A stretch of DNA of 64,000 nucleotides. It comes from Palleronia pontilimi. Its GTDB lineage: Bacteria > Pseudomonadota > Alphaproteobacteria > Rhodobacterales > Rhodobacteraceae. Where the stretch lies: NCBI RefSeq assembly GCF_016412875.1, contig NZ_JAEKPD010000002.1:310001-374000 (forward strand), read 5' to 3'. Within the stretch, counting starts at the first letter, position 1. The number at the start of each line of letters is the position of its first letter. The notes below the pieces were generated by a model. That model was given only the letters and a program-made list of their open reading frames with translations. It searched no databases and was not told the origin of the DNA. Made by a program: the position numbers and the translations under genes. This document shows, in pieces, positions 50,725 through 62,527 of this stretch.

Positions 50725-51957
50725 ATGGATGAAGGCCGAACGCTGGGTGTGCATTCCGAAACCGGAACGCTGCGACAGGTGATCGTCTGCCGCCCGGGCC
50801 TCGCCCATCGCCGCCTCACGCCCGGAAACTGCAAGGACCTGCTCTTCGACGACGTGTTCTGGGTCAAGCAGGCGCAGAAGGATCACGCCGTCTTCGCCGC
50901 CACGATGCGCGAGGAAGGCGTCGAGGTGCTCGACGTCAACGACCTTCTGGCCGAGACGCTGGACCTGCCCGAAGGCCGGGCGTGGGTGCTGGACCACCGC
51001 ATCACACCGACCCAGGTCGGCGCGGGCATGGTGACCGAGCTGCGCGCCTGGCTGGACGGCTTGCCGGGCGCGGAGCTTGCCAAGTTCCTGCTGGGCGGAC
51101 TTGCCACCGACGATCTTCCCTTCGAGCCGAACGGACTGTTCCGCGGCTATCTCGGGCCCCACGGCTTCATCCTGCCGCCCTTGCCGAACGCGCTTTATAC
51201 CCGCGACACCTCGGCGTGGATCTTCGGCGGCGTCTCGGTCAACCCGATGTTCTGGGCGGCGCGGCGGCCCGAGACGTTGCTCAGCACCGCGATTTACAAG
51301 TTCCATCCGAAATTCTCGGGCCGGACCACGATCCACTGGGGCGATCCCACCGTCGATCACGGGCTGGCGACCGTCGAGGGTGGCGACCTCATGCCCGTGG
51401 GCAACGGGACGGTCCTGGTCGGGATGGGCGAACGCACCTCGCCGCAGGGGATCGGGCTGCTGGCCGAAGCGCTGTTCGACACCGGCGTGGCGCAACGCAT
51501 CCTGGCCTTCCGCATCCCGAAAAGCCGCGCCGCGATGCACCTGGACACGGTCTTTACCCTCTGCGGCGGCGACGTGGTCACCACCTTCAAAGAGGTGGCC
51601 GACGCCCTGGTCTGCTACGATATCCGACCGGGCGACGGACCCGAGCCGCTGCAATTCCGGCGCGATCCGCGCCCGATCTTCGAAATCGTCGCGGACGTGC
51701 TCGGCTACAAGCGGCTGCAGGTCATCCCGACGGGCGGCGACACCGCGGAAGAGCGCGCGCGCGAACAGTGGAACGACGGCAACAACGTGGTCGCCCTGCG
51801 GCCCGGCGTGGTCATCGCCTACGACCGAAACGACGACACCAACGCGGCCCTCGCGGCGGCCGGGATCGAAGTGCTGGCAATCCCCGGTGCGGAACTCGGG
51901 CGCGGCCGGGGCGGCGGCCACTGCATGAGCTGCCCCACCATCCGCGATCCGGTTTGA
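50725..51957 (+). CDS. arcA: Arginine deiminase
   Basis: The 410-residue enzyme converts arginine to citrulline and ammonia. Recognisable features are F-D-D-V-F-W near residue 39, the [16 protein letters not shown] segment, the active-site H-L-D-T-V-F-T (His and Asp) and the C-terminal [10 protein letters not shown], where the first Cys is the nucleophile. The length matches the family (about 405-420). ATG 50725 has GAAGGAA 8-10 bases upstream. It is the first step of the ADI pathway, cytoplasmic, and is followed by arcB after 17 bases. Confidence 0.95.
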   Translation: MDEGRTLGVHSETGTLRQVIVCRPGLAHRRLTPGNCKDLLFDDVFWVKQAQKDHAVFAATMREEGVEVLDVNDLLAETLDLPEGRAWVLDHRITPTQVGAGMVTELRAWLDGLPGAELAKFLLGGLATDDLPFEPNGLFRGYLGPHGFILPPLPNALYTRDTSAWIFGGVSVNPMFWAARRPETLLSTAIYKFHPKFSGRTTIHWGDPTVDHGLATVEGGDLMPVGNGTVLVGMGERTSPQGIGLLAEALFDTGVAQRILAFRIPKSRAAMHLDTVFTLCGGDVVTTFKEVADALVCYDIRPGDGPEPLQFRRDPRPIFEIVADVLGYKRLQVIPTGGDTAEERAREQWNDGNNVVALRPGVVIAYDRNDDTNAALAAAGIEVLAIPGAELGRGRGGGHCMSCPTIRDPV

Positions 51958-51974
51958 CACGAAAGGCGATCCAG

Positions 51975-52976
51975 ATGGCTTTCAACCTGAAGAACCGTCA
52001 CTTCCTGAGCCTGCGGGATTTCTCGCCCACCGAGATCGGCTTCCTGCTGAAACTCGCGGTCGATCTGAAGACCGCCAAGTATACCGGCACCGAGGTTCCG
52101 AAACTGCAGGGCAAGGACATCGCCCTGATCTTCGAAAAGGACAGCACCCGCACCCGCGTCGGCTTCGAAGTGGCGGCCTACGACCAGGGCGCGCGCGTGA
52201 CCTATCTGGGCCCGACGGGATCCCATATCGGCCACAAGGAAACGGTGAAGGACACCGCGCGCGTTTTGGGGCGGATCTACGACGCGATCGAGTATCGCGG
52301 TTTCGGCCAGGCGGTCGTCGCCGAGCTGGCCGAATTCGCGGGCGTGCCCGTCTATAACGGGCTGACCGACCAGTTCCATCCCACCCAGATCCTGGCCGAT
52401 TTCCTGACCATGCAAGAGCACGTGGAAAAGCCGTTGCGCGATGTCGCCTACGCCTTCCTGGGCGATGCCGGCAACAACATGGGCGACAGCCTGCTGATCG
52501 GCGGGGCCAAGATGGGCATGGACGTGCGGCTTTGCGCGCATCAAGCCTGCTGGCCGGTCCAGCAGATCCGCGACGAGGCCGACGCCATCGCGTCCGAAAC
52601 CGGTGCCCGGATCACGATCACGGAAGACGTGGACGAGGCCGTCACGGGCGTCGACTTCGTCTATACCGATGTCTGGGTGTCGATGGGCGAGCCCAAGGAC
52701 AAGTGGGCCGAGCGGATCGAGCTGCTGAAGCCCTACCAGGTCAATGCGTCCGTGATGGGCAAGACCGGCAACCCCCGCGCCCGGTTCATGCATTGCCTGC
52801 CCGCCTTTCACAACGCCGACACCGTGCTGGGGGCCGAGATCAAGGCCGAGTTCGGACTGGACGCCATGGAGGTCACCGAAGATGTGTTCGAAAGCCCGGC
52901 CTCGATAGTTTTCGACCAGGCGGAAAACAGGATGCATACGATCAAGGCGATCCTCGTCGCCACCTTGGGGGCCTGA
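51975..52976 (+). CDS. arcB: Ornithine carbamoyltransferase, catabolic
   Basis: The 333-residue enzyme has the carbamoyl-phosphate motif S-T-R-T-R (57-61), F-H-P-T-Q, the ornithine-loop region D-V-W-V-S-M-G and H-C-L-P near the C-terminus. It splits citrulline to ornithine and carbamoyl phosphate in the ADI pathway. The length and the position between arcA and arcC point to the catabolic type (ArcB); biosynthetic ArgF proteins are usually nearer 305-310 residues. ATG 51975 is preceded by GAAAGGCGA. arcC starts one base after its stop. Confidence 0.93.
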   Translation: MAFNLKNRHFLSLRDFSPTEIGFLLKLAVDLKTAKYTGTEVPKLQGKDIALIFEKDSTRTRVGFEVAAYDQGARVTYLGPTGSHIGHKETVKDTARVLGRIYDAIEYRGFGQAVVAELAEFAGVPVYNGLTDQFHPTQILADFLTMQEHVEKPLRDVAYAFLGDAGNNMGDSLLIGGAKMGMDVRLCAHQACWPVQQIRDEADAIASETGARITITEDVDEAVTGVDFVYTDVWVSMGEPKDKWAERIELLKPYQVNASVMGKTGNPRARFMHCLPAFHNADTVLGAEIKAEFGLDAMEVTEDVFESPASIVFDQAENRMHTIKAILVATLGA

Positions 52977-52977
52977 G

Positions 52978-55695
<2,718 letters not shown>

Positions 55696-55699
<4 letters not shown>

Positions 55700-55983
55700 C
55701 GGGCAAACCGGACAAGACGGCCCGGGATATCGCCCGCCACGCGGACCGCATGAAGTCGAAGCGCGACGACCCGGGCCCCAGCCCGCTGCGGGGCATCGCC
55801 ACCTTCGGCATGATCGGCTGGTCGATCGCCGTGCCGACCGTCGGGGGGGCGTTCCTGGGCCTTTGGCTGGACCGGGTCGCGCCGCAGGACTTCTCGTGGA
55901 CGCTGGCGCTGATCCTGGCCGGTGTCGTCCTCGGGGCCTTCATCGCCGCGGCCCGGATCAACAAGGAAGGAGGCGGCAGATGA
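55696..55983 (+). CDS. atpQ: N-type ATPase accessory membrane protein AtpQ (AtpZ/AtpI-like)
   Basis: The 95-residue protein has a basic N-terminal tail (~1-30) and two membrane helices (around 37-58 and 67-86: I-G-W-S-I-A-V-P-T-V-G-G-A-F-L-G and L-A-L-I-L-A-G-V-V-L-G-A-F). Its position between atpC and atpR is where AtpQ lies in the described N-ATPase operon. Related AtpZ/AtpI proteins aid ring assembly or Mg2+ handling. It has 4-base overlaps at both ends. Confidence 0.82.
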
Positions 55984-56279
55984 CGCCCGTCGCTTGGACG
56001 TCGTTGGCCTGGGGCCTGGCGATCGGAACCGCCATGAGCGCGCTTTATTTCGGGGGCCTCGGGCTGGGAATCCGCATCGCGTTGCGATCGCCCAGGCCCG
56101 TGGCCGTGCTCCTGACCAGCGCTGCGATCCGGATCCTGCTGCTTCTGGGTGTCGGCTGGCTGCTGGCGGGGCAGGGCGGGCCGTGGTCCCTGGCGGGATA
56201 CGCCGCCGCTTTCCTGGTCGGACGCCTCGTCGCGACCCTCGCCGCGGGCGTGGCCCCACCATCCGGAGACGCGCGATGA
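55980..56279 (+). CDS. atpR: N-type ATPase accessory membrane protein AtpR
   Basis: The 99-residue protein has three predicted membrane helices. Arginines lie at helix edges (G-I-R-I-A-L-R and A-I-R-I-L-L-L), a feature I recall as typical of AtpR, the subunit unique to N-ATPases and thought to act with the c ring. Its identity rests mainly on size, topology and the exact operon position between atpQ and atpB. It has 4-base overlaps with both neighbours. Confidence 0.8.
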   Translation: MTPVAWTSLAWGLAIGTAMSALYFGGLGLGIRIALRSPRPVAVLLTSAAIRILLLLGVGWLLAGQGGPWSLAGYAAAFLVGRLVATLAAGVAPPSGDAR

Positions 56280-56953
56280 CCTTTTCACCGGACGACAGGA
56301 TCCTGTTCGAGTTGTGGGGCATCCCCCTCAACGCGACGATCTTCTACACCTGGGTCGTCATGGCGCTGCTCACGATCGCCGCCAGCCTGATCACCCGCAA
56401 CCTGCGCCCCGATGTGCCGCCGAACCGCTGGCGCACGACGCTGGAAGTGATCGTGCTGGCGATCCAGGCCCAGATCGAAGAAGTGGCCGGCCGCCGCGAG
56501 AACCACCTGCTGTATTTCGCGGGCACGATCTTCCTGTTCGTCGCGGTGTCGAACCTGCTGCTGGTCATTCCGGGGTTCGAACCCCCGACCGCGTCCCTGT
56601 CGACGACCACCGCGCTGGCGTTGTCGGTGCTGGTGGCCGTGCCGATCTTCGGGATCACCAGCCGCGGCCTTGGCGGATATCTCAGGACCTATCTCGAGCC
56701 GTCCTTCGTCATGCTGCCGTTCAAGATCATCTCGGAGATGTCGCGCGCGATATCGCTCGCCATTCGCCTTTACGGAAACATCATGAGCGGCGCGGTCATC
56801 GCGGCGATCCTGCTCAGCGTCGCGCCGTTCTTCTTCCCGGTCGTCATGGATGTCCTGGGCCTGCTGACCGGTCTGATCCAGGCCTACATCTTCGCGATCC
56901 TGGCAGCGGTCTACATTTCAAGCGCCACGGCAGACGGCGCCGAACCCATTTAA
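56276..56953 (+). CDS. atpB: N-type ATPase subunit a
   Basis: The 225-residue membrane subunit has the essential stator arginine at R164, in S-L-A-I-R-L-Y-G-N-I-M-S-G, facing the c ring. N-L-L-L-V-I-P-G-F-x-P-P-T is another family segment (~93-105). It starts in a 4-base overlap with atpR and ends 14 bases before atpE. It forms the ion half-channels. Confidence 0.92.
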   Translation: MTFSPDDRILFELWGIPLNATIFYTWVVMALLTIAASLITRNLRPDVPPNRWRTTLEVIVLAIQAQIEEVAGRRENHLLYFAGTIFLFVAVSNLLLVIPGFEPPTASLSTTTALALSVLVAVPIFGITSRGLGGYLRTYLEPSFVMLPFKIISEMSRAISLAIRLYGNIMSGAVIAAILLSVAPFFFPVVMDVLGLLTGLIQAYIFAILAAVYISSATADGAEPI

Positions 56954-56967
56954 AGGAAGGACGATAC

Positions 56968-57255
56968 ATGATGGAATTGGCAATCATCGCGGGCATTTCG
57001 ATCTTCACCGCCGGGATCACCGTCTCTTTCGGCGCGATCGGTCCCGCGCTCGGCGAAGGGCGCTCGGCCTCGGCGGCCCTGACCGCCATCGCGCAACAAC
57101 CCGACGCGGCCTCGACCATCTCGCGGACCCTGTTCGTCAGCCTGGCCATGATCGAATCGACCGCGATCTACTGCTTCGTCGTCGCCATGATCCTGATCTT
57201 CGCGAACCCGTTCTGGAACGCGGCTTTGGAAGCGGCGCGAACGGCGGCTGGCTGA
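56968..57255 (+). CDS. atpE: N-type ATPase subunit c (ring proteolipid)
   Basis: The 95-residue two-helix hairpin has the ion-binding carboxylate E63 in helix 2 (M-I-E-S-T-A-I-Y) with S64, T65 and Y68, the arrangement of Na+-type rings. A second carboxylate, E30, sits in helix 1 (G-P-A-L-G-E-G) at the place held by Gln in the Na+ c subunits of Ilyobacter. A-R/Q-Q-P-D marks the loop. Two adjacent ATGs occur (56968 and 56971) behind AAGGAAGGA, a strong ribosome site fitting the high copy number of c. It lies 4 bases before atpF. Confidence 0.93.
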   Translation: MMELAIIAGISIFTAGITVSFGAIGPALGEGRSASAALTAIAQQPDAASTISRTLFVSLAMIESTAIYCFVVAMILIFANPFWNAALEAARTAAG

Positions 57256-57259
57256 CGGT

Positions 57260-58024
57260 ATGTCGATCGACTGGATCACCGTCGCGGCCCAGATCGTCAA
57301 TTTCCTGGTGCTGGTCTGGCTGCTGAAGCGATTCCTGTATCGCCCGATCCTGGACGGCATCGACAGGCGCGAAGTCGAGATCACGCAGCGGATGCAGGAA
57401 GCCGCCCACGTCCGGGAACAGGCACAGGCGATGGAGCAAGCGTACCGCGACAAGGTGCAGGCCCTCGACGTCGCCCAGGCGGACCTGACCGAAACGATCC
57501 GCCGGAAAGCCGAAGAACAGCGCGATGCCCTGCTGGCCGACGCGCGCAGGAAGCTGGAAAAAGAACACGAGACATGGAGGACGCATCTGGACGACGAGGC
57601 GCGCAAGTACAAAGCCAGGCTGCACCGCGCGGGCGCCGCTTCGCTACTGGCCCTGACCGGCAAGGCGCTTGACGATCTGGCCGACGAGACGCTGGAAGAA
57701 CGCATGGCCCGCCATCTTGCGCAGAAGCTCGGGCCCATGGCGCAGGATCTGCGCCGTGCGGCCGCAAAGGTGTCCGAGGCCGTCGTCACATCGCAGGGTC
57801 CCCTGTCACAGGCAGGTCGCCAGGCCGTGCAGTCCGAACTGCAAGACGTTTTCCCTGACATCTCGGTCCGCTTCGAGACGGATGAAGAGCAATCCCCGGG
57901 ACTGGTCCTGCGCATGGGCGGAGCGGAAGTCGCCTGGACCGTCGAGACCTATCTCGAAGGCCTCGCGTCGATGATTGATGCCGAGCTCGTGTCGGGCAGG
58001 GACGCCCCGGGGGCCGAGCGATGA
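57260..58024 (+). CDS. atpF: N-type ATPase subunit b (long form)
   Basis: The 254-residue protein has one N-terminal membrane helix (~5-25) leading into [11 protein letters not shown] long charged coiled coil follows (~35-130), then a globular C-terminal part (~140-254) ending with a [15 protein letters not shown] strand pair. Ordinary b subunits are about 160 residues. No delta-subunit gene is present in the operon, so the extra C-terminal part probably does the delta job of holding the F1 head. The stop overlaps atpA by 4 bases. Confidence 0.88.
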   Translation: MSIDWITVAAQIVNFLVLVWLLKRFLYRPILDGIDRREVEITQRMQEAAHVREQAQAMEQAYRDKVQALDVAQADLTETIRRKAEEQRDALLADARRKLEKEHETWRTHLDDEARKYKARLHRAGAASLLALTGKALDDLADETLEERMARHLAQKLGPMAQDLRRAAAKVSEAVVTSQGPLSQAGRQAVQSELQDVFPDISVRFETDEEQSPGLVLRMGGAEVAWTVETYLEGLASMIDAELVSGRDAPGAER

Positions 58025-59559
58025 GCGATGAGACCCGGGCAGATCGCACGGACGTCGAGCCGATCCTGACCCGCCTGCTCGACAGCGCCCCGCCGGGTCC
58101 GCGCCTGAGCGAGATCGGCCGCGTGCTCGAGATCGGCGACGGCATCGCGATCATCGCGGGGCTCGAACAGGCCCTGTCCGAGGAATTGCTGCGCTTTTCC
58201 AGCGGGGTTATGGGCATCGTGCTGGATCTCGAACCCGGACGCCTGGGGGTGATCCTGCTGGGGCCATCCGATCGCGTGACCGTGGGCGAAAGCGTCATGC
58301 GCACGCGAAAGGTCGTCAGCACGAAGGTCGGCACGGCGCTTCTGGGCCGTGTCGTCGATGCGCTGGGAAATCCCCGCGACGACAAGGGCGCGGTGCAGGC
58401 CCGGGACCTGCGGCCCGTGGAAGCGGAAGCCCCCCGGATCCTGGACCGGCAGGCCATCACCCGGCCGCTTGCGACCGGCATCAAGGCGATCGACGCGGCA
58501 GTGCCCGTCGGCTTGGGACAACGTCAGCTGATCATCGGCGACCGGCAGACGGGAAAGACGTCGCTGGCGGTGGATGCGATCCTCAACCAGAAGGCCAGCG
58601 AAGTGGTCTGCATCTACTGCGCCATCGGGCAGCGGGGCGACTCGGTCGCCAAGGCCATCGGCGCGCTTGCCGAGGGGGGCGTGTTGGCACGATCGATCGT
58701 CGTCGTGGCAGGCGACGAGGACGCGGCGGCGCTGGCCTACGTGGCGCCCTATGCCGCGCTGACCATGGCCGAGTTCTTCGCAAAGCGGGCCATGGACGTC
58801 CTGGTGATCCTGGACGACCTGACCCACCACGCGCGGACCTACCGCGAGCTGGCGCTTCTGCTGCGCCGCCCGCCGGGCCGCGAGGCCTTTCCCGGCGACA
58901 TCTTCTACGTCCATGCCCGGTTGCTCGAGCGCGCCGGGCAATTCACGGCGGCCGCTGGCGGCGGCTCGATCACGGTCCTGCCCGTCGTCGAGACCCAGGC
59001 CGGAAATCTTAGCGGTTATATCCCGACCAACCTGATCTCGATCACCGACGGGCAGATCTACCTGTCGCCGCGTCTGGTGCGGAAGAACCAGTTCCCGGCG
59101 GTCGATCTGGGGGTGTCGGTCAGCCGGGTGGGCGGCAAGGCGCAAAGCAAGGCGTTCCGCTCGGTGGCGGGCAATCTTCGCGTGGCCCTGTCGCAATTCG
59201 AAGAGCTCGAGGACTTCGCCCGCTTCGGCACCCGGCTGGACGAAGTGACACGCGCACGCCTGGCGCGCGGCGCTGCGGTCAGAAACGCCCTGCGCCAGGC
59301 CGAGCGCGACCCGATGTCGGCGGTCGAGCAACTGGCGGTCCTTGTCTGCGCGGTCGACGGGACCTTCGATCGCTTGGGCGAATCCGCGACGATGACCGTC
59401 ATGGCGACGCTCAGGTCGGCGGTCTTGCACGAGCTTCGCGACCTCGCCGCGCGCCTGGCCCAGAACGATCCGCTCGGCGAGGACGACCGCCGCAGGATAC
59501 TGGACCTTGGACGCGCCGCGCGCCGGAAGCTGGAAGGCGGCGATGACGCAAACCCTTGA
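58021..59559 (+). CDS. atpA: N-type ATPase subunit alpha
   Basis: The 512-residue non-catalytic nucleotide-binding subunit has P-loop G-D-R-Q-T-G-K-T (173-180), I-Y-C-A-I-G-Q-R and the [14 protein letters not shown] segment. Its C-terminal helical domain has F-x-R-F-G-T-R-L-D. It alternates with beta in the F1 head. The start overlaps atpF by 4 bases, and its end overlaps atpG by 17 bases. Confidence 0.94.
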   Translation: MSDETRADRTDVEPILTRLLDSAPPGPRLSEIGRVLEIGDGIAIIAGLEQALSEELLRFSSGVMGIVLDLEPGRLGVILLGPSDRVTVGESVMRTRKVVSTKVGTALLGRVVDALGNPRDDKGAVQARDLRPVEAEAPRILDRQAITRPLATGIKAIDAAVPVGLGQRQLIIGDRQTGKTSLAVDAILNQKASEVVCIYCAIGQRGDSVAKAIGALAEGGVLARSIVVVAGDEDAAALAYVAPYAALTMAEFFAKRAMDVLVILDDLTHHARTYRELALLLRRPPGREAFPGDIFYVHARLLERAGQFTAAAGGGSITVLPVVETQAGNLSGYIPTNLISITDGQIYLSPRLVRKNQFPAVDLGVSVSRVGGKAQSKAFRSVAGNLRVALSQFEELEDFARFGTRLDEVTRARLARGAAVRNALRQAERDPMSAVEQLAVLVCAVDGTFDRLGESATMTVMATLRSAVLHELRDLAARLAQNDPLGEDDRRRILDLGRAARRKLEGGDDANP

Positions 59560-60478
59560 ATCCTTGTCGCACCGCCTGTCGAGCCTGCAGGGCATCCGCA
59601 GCATCGTTCACACGATGAAGACGCTTTCGGTGATCAATGCCGCGCCCTACGAACACGCCGCCAGCGCGATCGAGGCATACCAGGAAACGATCCTGCTGGG
59701 ACTGCACGCCTTTCTCAGCCAGATCCGACCCCTTGATCCCGATCCATCGGCGAGCCGGGCACGGGCTCTGGTCGTCTTCGGCTCGGATCACGGTCTGTGC
59801 GGCAATTACAACCAGGCCCTGGCGAGCTATCTTGCCCACAATGCAGACGGGTCCGGTGGCACACAGACGATCCTGTGCGTCGGCGCCCAGATGGCAGACG
59901 CGTTGCGCGACGTGGGGCTGCCCCCCGAGGTCACCGTGTTTCCGCCGGCATCGGTGGACGGGATCGGTCGGCTCGCGAACCTGCTGACCCGACGCATCGC
60001 CGAAATCCGGCAGGACTTCGGCACAGACGACATGGACATTTCCCTGGCGTATTTCACGCGGGACGGCCAGCGCGGCCAACGCCCCGAGCTGGCGAAACTT
60101 CTGCCGCTCGATCCCGATCTCATCCGTGATCTTCAACGCAAACCGTGGAAGTCGCGCAGCTTGCCCATCTTCACGCTGCCGCGCCCCGAGCTCTTCAACG
60201 CGCTGATCCGCGGCCACGTCTTCGCCAGCATGTTCCGCGCCGCCGCCGAAGCGCTCGTCACGGAAAACGCGGCCCGGCTGGCGCAGATGCAGCAGGCCGA
60301 GCAAGCGGTCGATGACCGGCTGGAAGACCTTGCGTCGGAGATCAGGTCGGTGCGCCAGACCGAGATCACGACGGAACTGCTGGACGTGATCATCGGTTTC
60401 GAAGCCCTGAAGAAGAAACGCCGCCGACAAGGCGCGTTCGATGGCGACGCGGGTCGCGCGGCGCAGCCCGCCCCATGA
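59543..60478 (+). CDS. atpG: N-type ATPase subunit gamma
   Basis: The 311-residue central shaft has the N-terminal helix [18 protein letters not shown], the [12 protein letters not shown] segment (~71-82) and the C-terminal helix [16 protein letters not shown] 59543 lies inside the end of atpA (17-base overlap). It is the last gene of the operon, and a hairpin terminator follows. It has about 20 extra residues after the last conserved helix. Confidence 0.92.
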   Translation: MTQTLESLSHRLSSLQGIRSIVHTMKTLSVINAAPYEHAASAIEAYQETILLGLHAFLSQIRPLDPDPSASRARALVVFGSDHGLCGNYNQALASYLAHNADGSGGTQTILCVGAQMADALRDVGLPPEVTVFPPASVDGIGRLANLLTRRIAEIRQDFGTDDMDISLAYFTRDGQRGQRPELAKLLPLDPDLIRDLQRKPWKSRSLPIFTLPRPELFNALIRGHVFASMFRAAAEALVTENAARLAQMQQAEQAVDDRLEDLASEIRSVRQTEITTELLDVIIGFEALKKKRRRQGAFDGDAGRAAQPAP

Positions 60479-60505
60479 ACCCTCGCGGCCTTGCAGACGC
60501 GCAAA

Positions 60506-60524
60506 GGGCCGCTGATCGCGGCCC
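60506..60524. terminator. Hairpin terminator between convergent atpG and livM
   Basis: GGGCCGC (60506-60512), loop TGATC, and GCGGCCC (60518-60524) form a perfect 7-bp GC stem flanked by AAA on the left and CTT on the right. It could serve both converging transcription units. Confidence 0.65.
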
Positions 60525-60572
60525 CTTGTCCGTAAGTCCCTGTTTCTGGCCAGATCGGCCGGAAAAGCGGCG

Positions 60573-61565
60573 CTACTTGTCTTTCTCGCCACCGTCGCGC
60601 CACCGGCGCAAGCGCGGCCCGATCTCGCCCACGATGCCGCGCCGGAACAGCAGCACGCAGATGACGAACACGGCCCCTTGCACGATCGTCGATAGCGAGC
60701 CGACCTGCGCCAGCTCGTTCTGCAACGACACGATGATCGTGGCCCCCAGGATGGGTCCCAGCATCGTTCCGATGCCACCCAGGACGGCCATCAGCACGAC
60801 CTCGCCGCTCATCTGCCATTGCACGTCCGTCAGCGACGCAAGCTGGAACACCATGACCTTCGCGGATCCGGCCAGGCCCGAAAGCGCCGCCGACAGCACG
60901 AAGGCCAGAAGCTTGTAGCGGTCCGCGTCGTAGCCCAGCGAAATCGCGCGATCTTCATTCTCGCGGATGGATTTCAGGACCTTGCCGAAGGGCGAATGGA
61001 CCGCGCGATAGATGATGAAGATGCCGATGCAGAAGATGGCAAGCACCAGGTAATAGACGTCCATGTTGGTCGACAGGTCTATGATCCCGAAAAGCGGGCG
61101 GCGCGGCACGCCCTGCAAGCCGTCCTCGCCACCGGTGAACGGGGCCTGAAGGGCCACGAAATAGACCATCTGCGACAGCGCCAGCGTAATCATCGCGAAG
61201 TAGATGCCCTGCCGCCGAATGGCGAGCAGTCCGATCACGAGACCCAGCAAGGCAGCCACGGCGACGCCCGCCAGGATGCCCAGCTCGGCCGAAAGCCGGA
61301 GCGTTTGCAGCGCGTAACCGGTGACATAGGCCGAGAAGCCGAAGAAGGCCGCGTGGCCGAACGACAAAAGCCCGGCAAAGCCCAGCAGAAGGTTGAACGC
61401 CGCGGCGAAAAGCGCGAAGCACAGGATCTTGGCGATCATGACCGGGTAGAGGAAATGCGGCAGGATCAGCAGCGCGACAAGCCCGATCGCGGCCCAGAGG
61501 CGCACGTCGGACAGCCATCCGCCCGACGACCGGGCGCTTTCGGTGGTGTTGGTCGAATCGCTCAT
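60573..61565 (-). CDS. livM: Branched-chain amino acid ABC transporter permease LivM
   Basis: The 330-residue membrane protein has the LivM layout: a polar N-terminal tail (1-25), about nine to ten spans, a G-L-L-S-F-G-H-A-A-F-F-G segment and an E-N-E-D-R-A-I-S-L-G-Y loop (the EAA-like ATPase contact). It ends with G-T-M-L-G-P-I-L-G-A and a charged tail. It starts 4 bases after livH and forms the translocation pore with it. The family moves leucine-type amino acids, but also urea, amides and other compounds, so the substrate is not fixed. Confidence 0.9.
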   Translation of the reverse strand: MSDSTNTTESARSSGGWLSDVRLWAAIGLVALLILPHFLYPVMIAKILCFALFAAAFNLLLGFAGLLSFGHAAFFGFSAYVTGYALQTLRLSAELGILAGVAVAALLGLVIGLLAIRRQGIYFAMITLALSQMVYFVALQAPFTGGEDGLQGVPRRPLFGIIDLSTNMDVYYLVLAIFCIGIFIIYRAVHSPFGKVLKSIRENEDRAISLGYDADRYKLLAFVLSAALSGLAGSAKVMVFQLASLTDVQWQMSGEVVLMAVLGGIGTMLGPILGATIIVSLQNELAQVGSLSTIVQGAVFVICVLLFRRGIVGEIGPRLRRWRDGGEKDK

Positions 61566-61569
61566 GATG

Positions 61570-62457
61570 TCAGGCCGCCTTTCCGAACAGTCCCGCCGGT
61601 CGCACGATCAGTACGATGGCCATGACCACGAAGATGATGATGTTGGACGCTTCGGCATAAAAGACGCGGGTCAGACCTTCGCACAGGCCAAGAAGGAAGC
61701 CCGAGATGATCGCCCCCTTGATGGATCCCAGCCCGCCGATGACGACGATGGCGAAGACCACGATGATGATGTTCGATCCCATCAGCGGATTGACCGAATA
61801 GATCGGCGCGGCCAGCACGCCCGCGAAGGCGGCCAGTCCCACGCCCAGACCGTAGGTGAGCGTCACCAGAAGCGGCACGTTCACCCCGAAGGCCCGGACC
61901 AGATCCGCGTTCTCCACGGCCGCGCGCATGGTCGCGCCCAGCCGCGTCATCTCGATCAGGTACCAGGTGGCCGCGCAGACGACGATCGACGCCGCAAGCA
62001 CCCAGGCGCGGTAGGCGGGCAGGAACATGAAGCCCAGGTTATAGCCGCCCTGCAGGGATTCGGGGATCGCGTAGGTTTCACCGGCGACGCCGTAAACCTG
62101 GCGGAACAGCCCCTCCAGAAGCAGCGCCAGCCCGAAGGTCAGCAACAGCCCGTAAAGATGATCCAGATCGGCAATGCGGCGCAGCATGAACCGCTCGATC
62201 AGCATGCCGAATATGCCCACGATGATCGGCGACAGCACCAGGGCGGGCCAGTAGCCGATGCCCAGGATATCGAGCAACAGGAACGCGACGAAGGCCCCGA
62301 CCATGTAAAGCGCGCCGTGGGCGAAGTTGACGATGTTCAGCAGACCGAAAATCAGCGCAAGGCCAAGGCTCAGGACCGCGTAGAACGCCCCGTTGATCAG
62401 GCCGATCAAGAGCTGTCCCATCAGGACGGGGACCGGAATGCCAAGAAGATCCATCAT
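61570..62457 (-). CDS. livH: Branched-chain amino acid ABC transporter permease LivH
   Basis: The 295-residue membrane protein has the family's N-terminal G-L-I-N-G-A-F-Y-A-V-L-S-L-G-L-A, the N-x-A-H-G-A-L-Y-M-V-G segment near residue 45, an R-A-x-x-E-N-A-D-L-V-R-A-F-G-V-N ATPase-contact loop and a G-G-L-G-S-I-K-G-A-I strand. Two ATGs start the frame. It follows the binding-protein gene after a 70-base gap that holds a strong stem-loop. Confidence 0.9.
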   Translation of the reverse strand: MMDLLGIPVPVLMGQLLIGLINGAFYAVLSLGLALIFGLLNIVNFAHGALYMVGAFVAFLLLDILGIGYWPALVLSPIIVGIFGMLIERFMLRRIADLDHLYGLLLTFGLALLLEGLFRQVYGVAGETYAIPESLQGGYNLGFMFLPAYRAWVLAASIVVCAATWYLIEMTRLGATMRAAVENADLVRAFGVNVPLLVTLTYGLGVGLAAFAGVLAAPIYSVNPLMGSNIIIVVFAIVVIGGLGSIKGAIISGFLLGLCEGLTRVFYAEASNIIIFVVMAIVLIVRPAGLFGKAA

Positions 62458-62486
62458 CGGTGGGGCCTCAATTCAGGGGATGTGGG

Positions 62487-62514
62487 CGCGTGGCGGCGCA
62501 GGTGCCGCCACGCG
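62487..62514 (-). promoter_or_regulatory. Strong stem-loop between livK and livH
   Basis: CGCGTGGCGGC (62487-62497) and GCCGCCACGCG (62504-62514) form a perfect 11-bp stem with a 6-base loop, just after the binding-protein stop. No T-run follows on the minus strand. It is probably a stabiliser or partial terminator giving excess binding protein over permease. Confidence 0.7.
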
Positions 62515-62527
62515 TGGAAAGGGGGAC

